A stretch of DNA of 64,000 bases. Source: Diplocloster modestus. Its GTDB lineage: Bacteria; Bacillota; Clostridia; Lachnospirales; Lachnospiraceae. Under the pieces are notes generated by a model, which saw only the letters and a list, made by a program, of their open reading frames with translations, did not search any database and was not told the origin of the DNA. This document shows positions 61,390 through 64,000 of the stretch, piece by piece. The stretch spans positions 59,373-123,372 of the forward strand of contig NZ_JAHQCX010000016.1 of NCBI RefSeq assembly GCF_019042245.1. The letters run 5' to 3'. Position numbers and translations under genes: made by a program. Position 1 is the stretch's first letter. Each line of letters opens with the position of its first letter.

Positions 61390-61462
61390 TGGGACCTACA
61401 GGGCTCGAACCTGTGACCCTCTGCTTGTAAGGCAGATGCTCTCCCAGCTGAGCTAAGATCCC
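61390..61462 (-). tRNA. tRNA-Val (anticodon TAC)
   Basis: Acceptor GGGATCT/AGGTCCC, D-arm TAGCTCAGCTGGGAGAG, anticodon loop CTTACAA between TCTGC/GCAGA, T-arm ACAGGTTCGAGCCCTGT. Confidence 0.95.
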
Positions 61463-61486
61463 ACACACGAATATTAGAAAACGAAA

Positions 61487-61560
61487 CGACCCAAGCGGGA
61501 CTCGAACCCGCGACCTCCGCCGTGACAGGGCGGCGCTCTAACCAACTGAGCCATTGGGCC
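61487..61560 (-). tRNA. tRNA-Asp (anticodon GTC)
   Basis: Acceptor GGCCCAA/TTGGGTC with discriminator G, anticodon loop CTGTCAC between CCGCC/GGCGG, T-arm GCGGGTTCGAGTCCCGC. Confidence 0.95.
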
Positions 61561-61580
61561 AAAATCTTTTTGTTTAAAAA

Positions 61581-61654
61581 TGGACCTTCGGGGACTCGAA
61601 CCCAGGACCGACCGGTTATGAGCCGGTTGCTCTAACCAACTGAGCTAAAGGTCC
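61581..61654 (-). tRNA. tRNA with CAT anticodon (Met or Ile2)
   Basis: Acceptor GGACCTT/AAGGTCC, D-arm TAGCTCAGTTGGTTAGAG, anticodon loop CTCATAA between ACCGG/CCGGT. It is not an initiator tRNA because the acceptor is fully paired. Whether it is elongator Met or the lysidine-modified Ile2 cannot be settled by eye. Confidence 0.9.
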
Positions 61655-61663
61655 GCAAACAAA

Positions 61664-61736
61664 AGCCGATGATCGGACTCGAACCGATAACCTGCTGATT
61701 ACAAATCAGCTGCTCTGCCAATTGAGCCACATCGGC
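61664..61736 (-). tRNA. tRNA-Thr (anticodon TGT)
   Basis: Acceptor GCCGATG/CATCGGC, anticodon loop TTTGTAA between GCTGA/TCAGC, T-arm ATCGGTTCGAGTCCGAT. Confidence 0.95.
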
Positions 61737-61748
61737 GTAATCTCAAAA

Positions 61749-61820
61749 TGACTCCAAGGGGATTTGAACCCCTGTTACCGCCGTGAAAGGGCGGTGTCTT
61801 AACCGCTTGACCATGGAGCC
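61749..61820 (-). tRNA. tRNA-Glu (anticodon TTC)
   Basis: Acceptor GGCTCCA/TGGAGTC, anticodon loop CTTTCAC between CCGCC/GGCGG, T-arm AGGGGTTCAAATCCCCT. First of the cluster. Confidence 0.95.
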
Positions 61821-61828
61821 AGGTATAA

Positions 61829-61860
61829 TTTCCCGAGTTGGATCTGAACCCGACTCAAGG
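61829..61860 (-). other. tRNA T-arm-like remnant
   Basis: On the minus strand GAGTCGG-GTTCAGAT-CCAACTC resembles a T-arm plus part of an acceptor (CTCGGGAAA), but no D-arm or anticodon arm lies in the 60 bases upstream. Probably a decayed tRNA gene at the head of the cluster. Confidence 0.4.
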
Positions 61861-61917
61861 AGAGATTAGCATTGTTTTTATCAGTTTTCCATCTGGCTTG
61901 TAACCTGACGCTTGACT

Positions 61918-61946
61918 ATAATAGCATATCTTTTTTGATTTGGCAA
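61918..61946 (-). promoter_or_regulatory. Promoter of the tRNA cluster
   Basis: On the minus strand TTGCCA (61941-61946), 17 bp with TGC before the -10, TATTAT (61918-61923). Confidence 0.7.
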
Positions 61947-62104
61947 GGGGGTTTTTAAATTTTTTCATCACAATTTGTCATTGTATTCACCAGTACCAGT
62001 GTGTTAAGATAAATGATATATATGTTTTCTGTCCATTTTCCGAAAGATAGCTTTTTCGGCCGGACTAATAGAAAACGTAAACTTTAAAAAGAGAGGGTAA
62101 AAAG

Positions 62105-63265
62105 ATGAAGAAATATAGTATTCTTCTACTGGTGTCTCTGACCGTCACACTGGCGCTGACCGGATGCGGTAAGGACAAAGAAAAAGATGCTGAAAGCAAA
62201 GAAACACCGGCGCCTGTGGAAAGCACGGCTCCAGCCCCTGAAGAGAATGAAACGCAAGATACTGAGCAGGCCAAATCCGATGAACCTCCGGAAGAAGGCA
62301 TGGTACGCAGTGCCATGACTAACGATTGGATATCCCCGGAAACAGCTTCTGCCCGGCCTATAGCCGTTATGTTCCCTACAGACAAAGGTTCCCAGCCTCA
62401 GTATGGTATTGGTTCCGCCGGAGTCCTGTATGAATGTATGGAAGAGGGAGAAATGTCCCGCCAGATGGGTGTGATCGAACAATGGCAGGATCTCAAACAG
62501 ATCGGAAATATCCGAAGCGGCCGTGATTATTATGTTTATTGGGCACAGGAATGGGATGCCTTCTATATTCACTGGGGCGGACCTTTTTATCTCAGAGAAA
62601 TGGTTGACCGTTCCGATGTGGATAATTTAAGTGCAGCCTCAGTCGGGGTGCCTGGTAACAGTTCACCGGCTCTGGGAAGCGAGGCCTTCTACCGTTCGGA
62701 TCCGAAGAATCCCACGATTCATAACGGCTACACTAACGGTGAAAAACTTACAGCTGCCATATCCGCCCTGGGTTATGAGACAGCCCACAGGGAAAAATAT
62801 TATCATCCTGATCACTTTACCTTTGCCACTGTCTCCGAACCCAATACCCTGGAAGATGCGCCCGGTGTCTTCGACGCAAAGAAGATTGATTTTTCCAAGA
62901 TTTTCACCACCACCAAGACATCACTGGAATATAATGAAGACGAAGGCGTTTACTACAAATCCCTGTATGGACAGCCTCAGATCGATAAGCTTACCAACAA
63001 ACAGCTCACCTTTGATAATGTAATCGTTCAGAGTACCTATTGGGATTACCGCCAGGATAATAAGTATCTGAGATTCAATGTAAAGGACTCCACCAGTGAT
63101 GGATATTACTTTACAAAAGGAAAAGGAATTCACATCACCTGGAAAAAATCATCCGATAACGAACCTACCAAATATTACGATGATAACGGAAATGAAATTG
63201 TCCTCAACACTGGAAAGACATTTATCGGCATAGCGCAGAATGGCAGACAGATTATATACGAATAG
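62105..63265 (+). CDS. DUF3048 (YerB-like) lipoprotein
   Basis: 386 residues. Lipoprotein signal with lipobox ALTGC (about 17-21), a Pro/Glu/Thr-rich linker (22-65), then the DUF3048 N- and C-terminal domains: ARPIAVMFPTDKGSQPQYGIGSAGVLYECM near residue 82, GNIRSGRDYYV, and TFDNVIVQST further on. Function unknown; anchored outside the cytoplasmic membrane. ATG start with AGAGAGGG. Followed by a clear terminator. Confidence 0.9.
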   Translation: MKKYSILLLVSLTVTLALTGCGKDKEKDAESKETPAPVESTAPAPEENETQDTEQAKSDEPPEEGMVRSAMTNDWISPETASARPIAVMFPTDKGSQPQYGIGSAGVLYECMEEGEMSRQMGVIEQWQDLKQIGNIRSGRDYYVYWAQEWDAFYIHWGGPFYLREMVDRSDVDNLSAASVGVPGNSSPALGSEAFYRSDPKNPTIHNGYTNGEKLTAAISALGYETAHREKYYHPDHFTFATVSEPNTLEDAPGVFDAKKIDFSKIFTTTKTSLEYNEDEGVYYKSLYGQPQIDKLTNKQLTFDNVIVQSTYWDYRQDNKYLRFNVKDSTSDGYYFTKGKGIHITWKKSSDNEPTKYYDDNGNEIVLNTGKTFIGIAQNGRQIIYE

Positions 63266-63347
63266 GATTCATGTCGAAAACCTGCATAGAAGAGTTCCTC
63301 TTTATATGTGGATAACAGCATATGAATGAATATAACCAAATAAAAAG

Positions 63348-63382
63348 GAAGGCTGCTCACGAAAGAGACAGCCTTCTTTTTT
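63348..63382 (+). terminator. Terminator after the DUF3048 gene
   Basis: GAAGGCTG (63348-63355) / CAGCCTTC (63369-63376) hairpin followed by TTTTTTATT. Confidence 0.85.
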
Positions 63383-63756
63383 ATTGCTTAATATCTAATG
63401 CATACGGACACTTTCCACATTCGCTTCCCTGATCTGTAAATACCCCATACAGCCATGCTGCACGTTGCTTTCTAAGGCAAAACCTGTGTGGCGGTGTCAG
63501 ATGCAAAACCAGCGGTTAATACGTAGTTTCACTGTAATACCATACATGTTTCCCTAAATAAGCCGTTATTTGCCCTGTGGATGCCTTGTACGCGTTCCAC
63601 TGTTAGAATCTAAAACTTACCCATTCACATTCTTCCTACGCCTGTTTAGCCTTCCGGACAATATCTGGTTTTCGCGCTCTCCAAGGAAGAATTACTCTAT
63701 ATAAGAACAAGGAATATAGCTAAAGCATTGTATATTCATACCATTTCCTATAAAAC
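63383..63756. other. Gene-free stretch before the rRNA-linked tRNA
   Basis: About 370 bp without a complete gene. On the minus strand a short frame ends with GVFTDQGSECGKCPYALDIKQ and a stop near 63388. It has no start codon in context and upstream stops, so it is either a coding remnant or chance. No 5S rRNA-like sequence is visible. Confidence 0.3.
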
Positions 63757-63788
63757 AAAAACCGTAAATAATAATATTTACGGTTTTT
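63757..63788 (-). terminator. Terminator downstream of tRNA-Asn (rRNA operon end)
   Basis: Perfect 13-bp stem AAAAACCGTAAAT (63757-63769) / ATTTACGGTTTTT (63776-63788) around six bases. On the minus strand it is T-rich after the stem. Confidence 0.88.
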
Positions 63789-63793
63789 ATAAA

Positions 63794-63865
63794 CTCCCCG
63801 AGTTGGGCTCGAACCAACAACCCTTCGGTTAACAGCCGAATGCTCTACCATTGAGCTATCGAGGA
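63794..63865 (-). tRNA. tRNA-Asn (anticodon GTT)
   Basis: Acceptor TCCTCGA/TCGGGGA, D-arm TAGCTCAATGGTAGAG, anticodon loop CTGTTAA between TTCGG/CCGAA, T-arm GTTGGTTCGAGCCCAAC. It lies 104 bp after the 23S 3' end and just before a terminator. Confidence 0.95.
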
Positions 63866-63969
63866 TCATATGCAATTGACATGTACCTTCAAAACTACAC
63901 ACTGTAAAAATCATTGCCATCCGTTCGGCTCTCTTACAAGCCTCTTATCTCAAACCACCAGACCATTCT

Positions 63970-64000
63970 GGTCAAGCCCTCGACCTATTAGTAGCAGTCA
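63970..64000 (-). rRNA. rrl: 23S rRNA, 3' end (partial)
   Basis: The minus strand reads TACTAATAGGTCGAGGGCTT then GACC, the conserved 3' terminus of 23S rRNA. Only the last 31 or so bases are inside the window; the gene continues to the right. Confidence 0.88.

Overview
The window looks like a chromosomal stretch from a gut-type Clostridia, most likely Lachnospiraceae. The reasons are: Firmicutes-style ribosome binding sites (AAGGAGG, GGGGG); a DUF4317 gene and a DUF3048 (YerB-like) lipoprotein; YesM/YesN two-component genes attached to sugar ABC transporters; FtsX-type ABC efflux operons; tRNA genes without an encoded CCA; and a 23S-tRNA-Asn junction at the right edge. G+C looks near 50% by eye. 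The genus cannot be fixed from the sequence alone.

Left part (1-6100): a DeoR regulator translationally coupled to a small zincin, a divergent ZIP metal transporter, and a two-gene ABC system. These are followed by a decayed patch (about 4065-6091). It holds a frameshifted zinc-ribbon gene, two fragments of RhuM-like genes in opposite orientation, and the C-terminal half of rarA/mgsA fused in frame behind one RhuM fragment.

Carbohydrate and export region (6100-35130): (a) a leftward operon of GH27 alpha-galactosidase, a small zinc-ribbon protein, a solute-binding lipoprotein and two permeases, with a divergent AraC regulator; (b) a 328-bp near-perfect palindrome between AraC and a MATE exporter; (c) a TetR-autoregulated MacAB-like efflux operon bracketed by two copies of a short repeat; (d) a second FtsX/ATPase operon; (e) a solute-binding lipoprotein paired with a hybrid histidine kinase; (f) an AraC regulator divergent from an ABC transporter/GH3 glucosidase/8-oxoguanine-deaminase-like operon.

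Switch region (35300-37830): an HD phosphohydrolase and a 151-residue protein of unknown function. Next to the latter is a 281-bp segment bounded by perfect 24-bp inverted repeats, carrying a promoter and a bidirectional terminator, and followed directly by a tyrosine recombinase gene. This has the architecture of a DNA-inversion (phase-variable) promoter switch. In the orientation shown the promoter points away from the 151-residue gene (OFF). It is the most exciting object in the window.

Right part (37830-64000): a Na/Pi cotransporter, an MBL-fold hydrolase, tRNA-Arg, a DUF1624 acyltransferase-like membrane protein, an AgrC/AgrA-like pair, a NUDIX hydrolase and a DUF4317 protein. Then comes a six-gene leftward operon (binding protein, two permeases, YesM kinase, YesN regulator, D-serine dehydratase) divergent from a large GH106-like glycosidase. 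The window ends with a HEAT/THUMP methyltransferase, a GGDEF-EAL protein, six clustered tRNA genes, a DUF3048 lipoprotein, tRNA-Asn and the 3' end of a 23S rRNA. Overall the cell senses and imports several glycans, each with its own regulator, next to stress/efflux modules.
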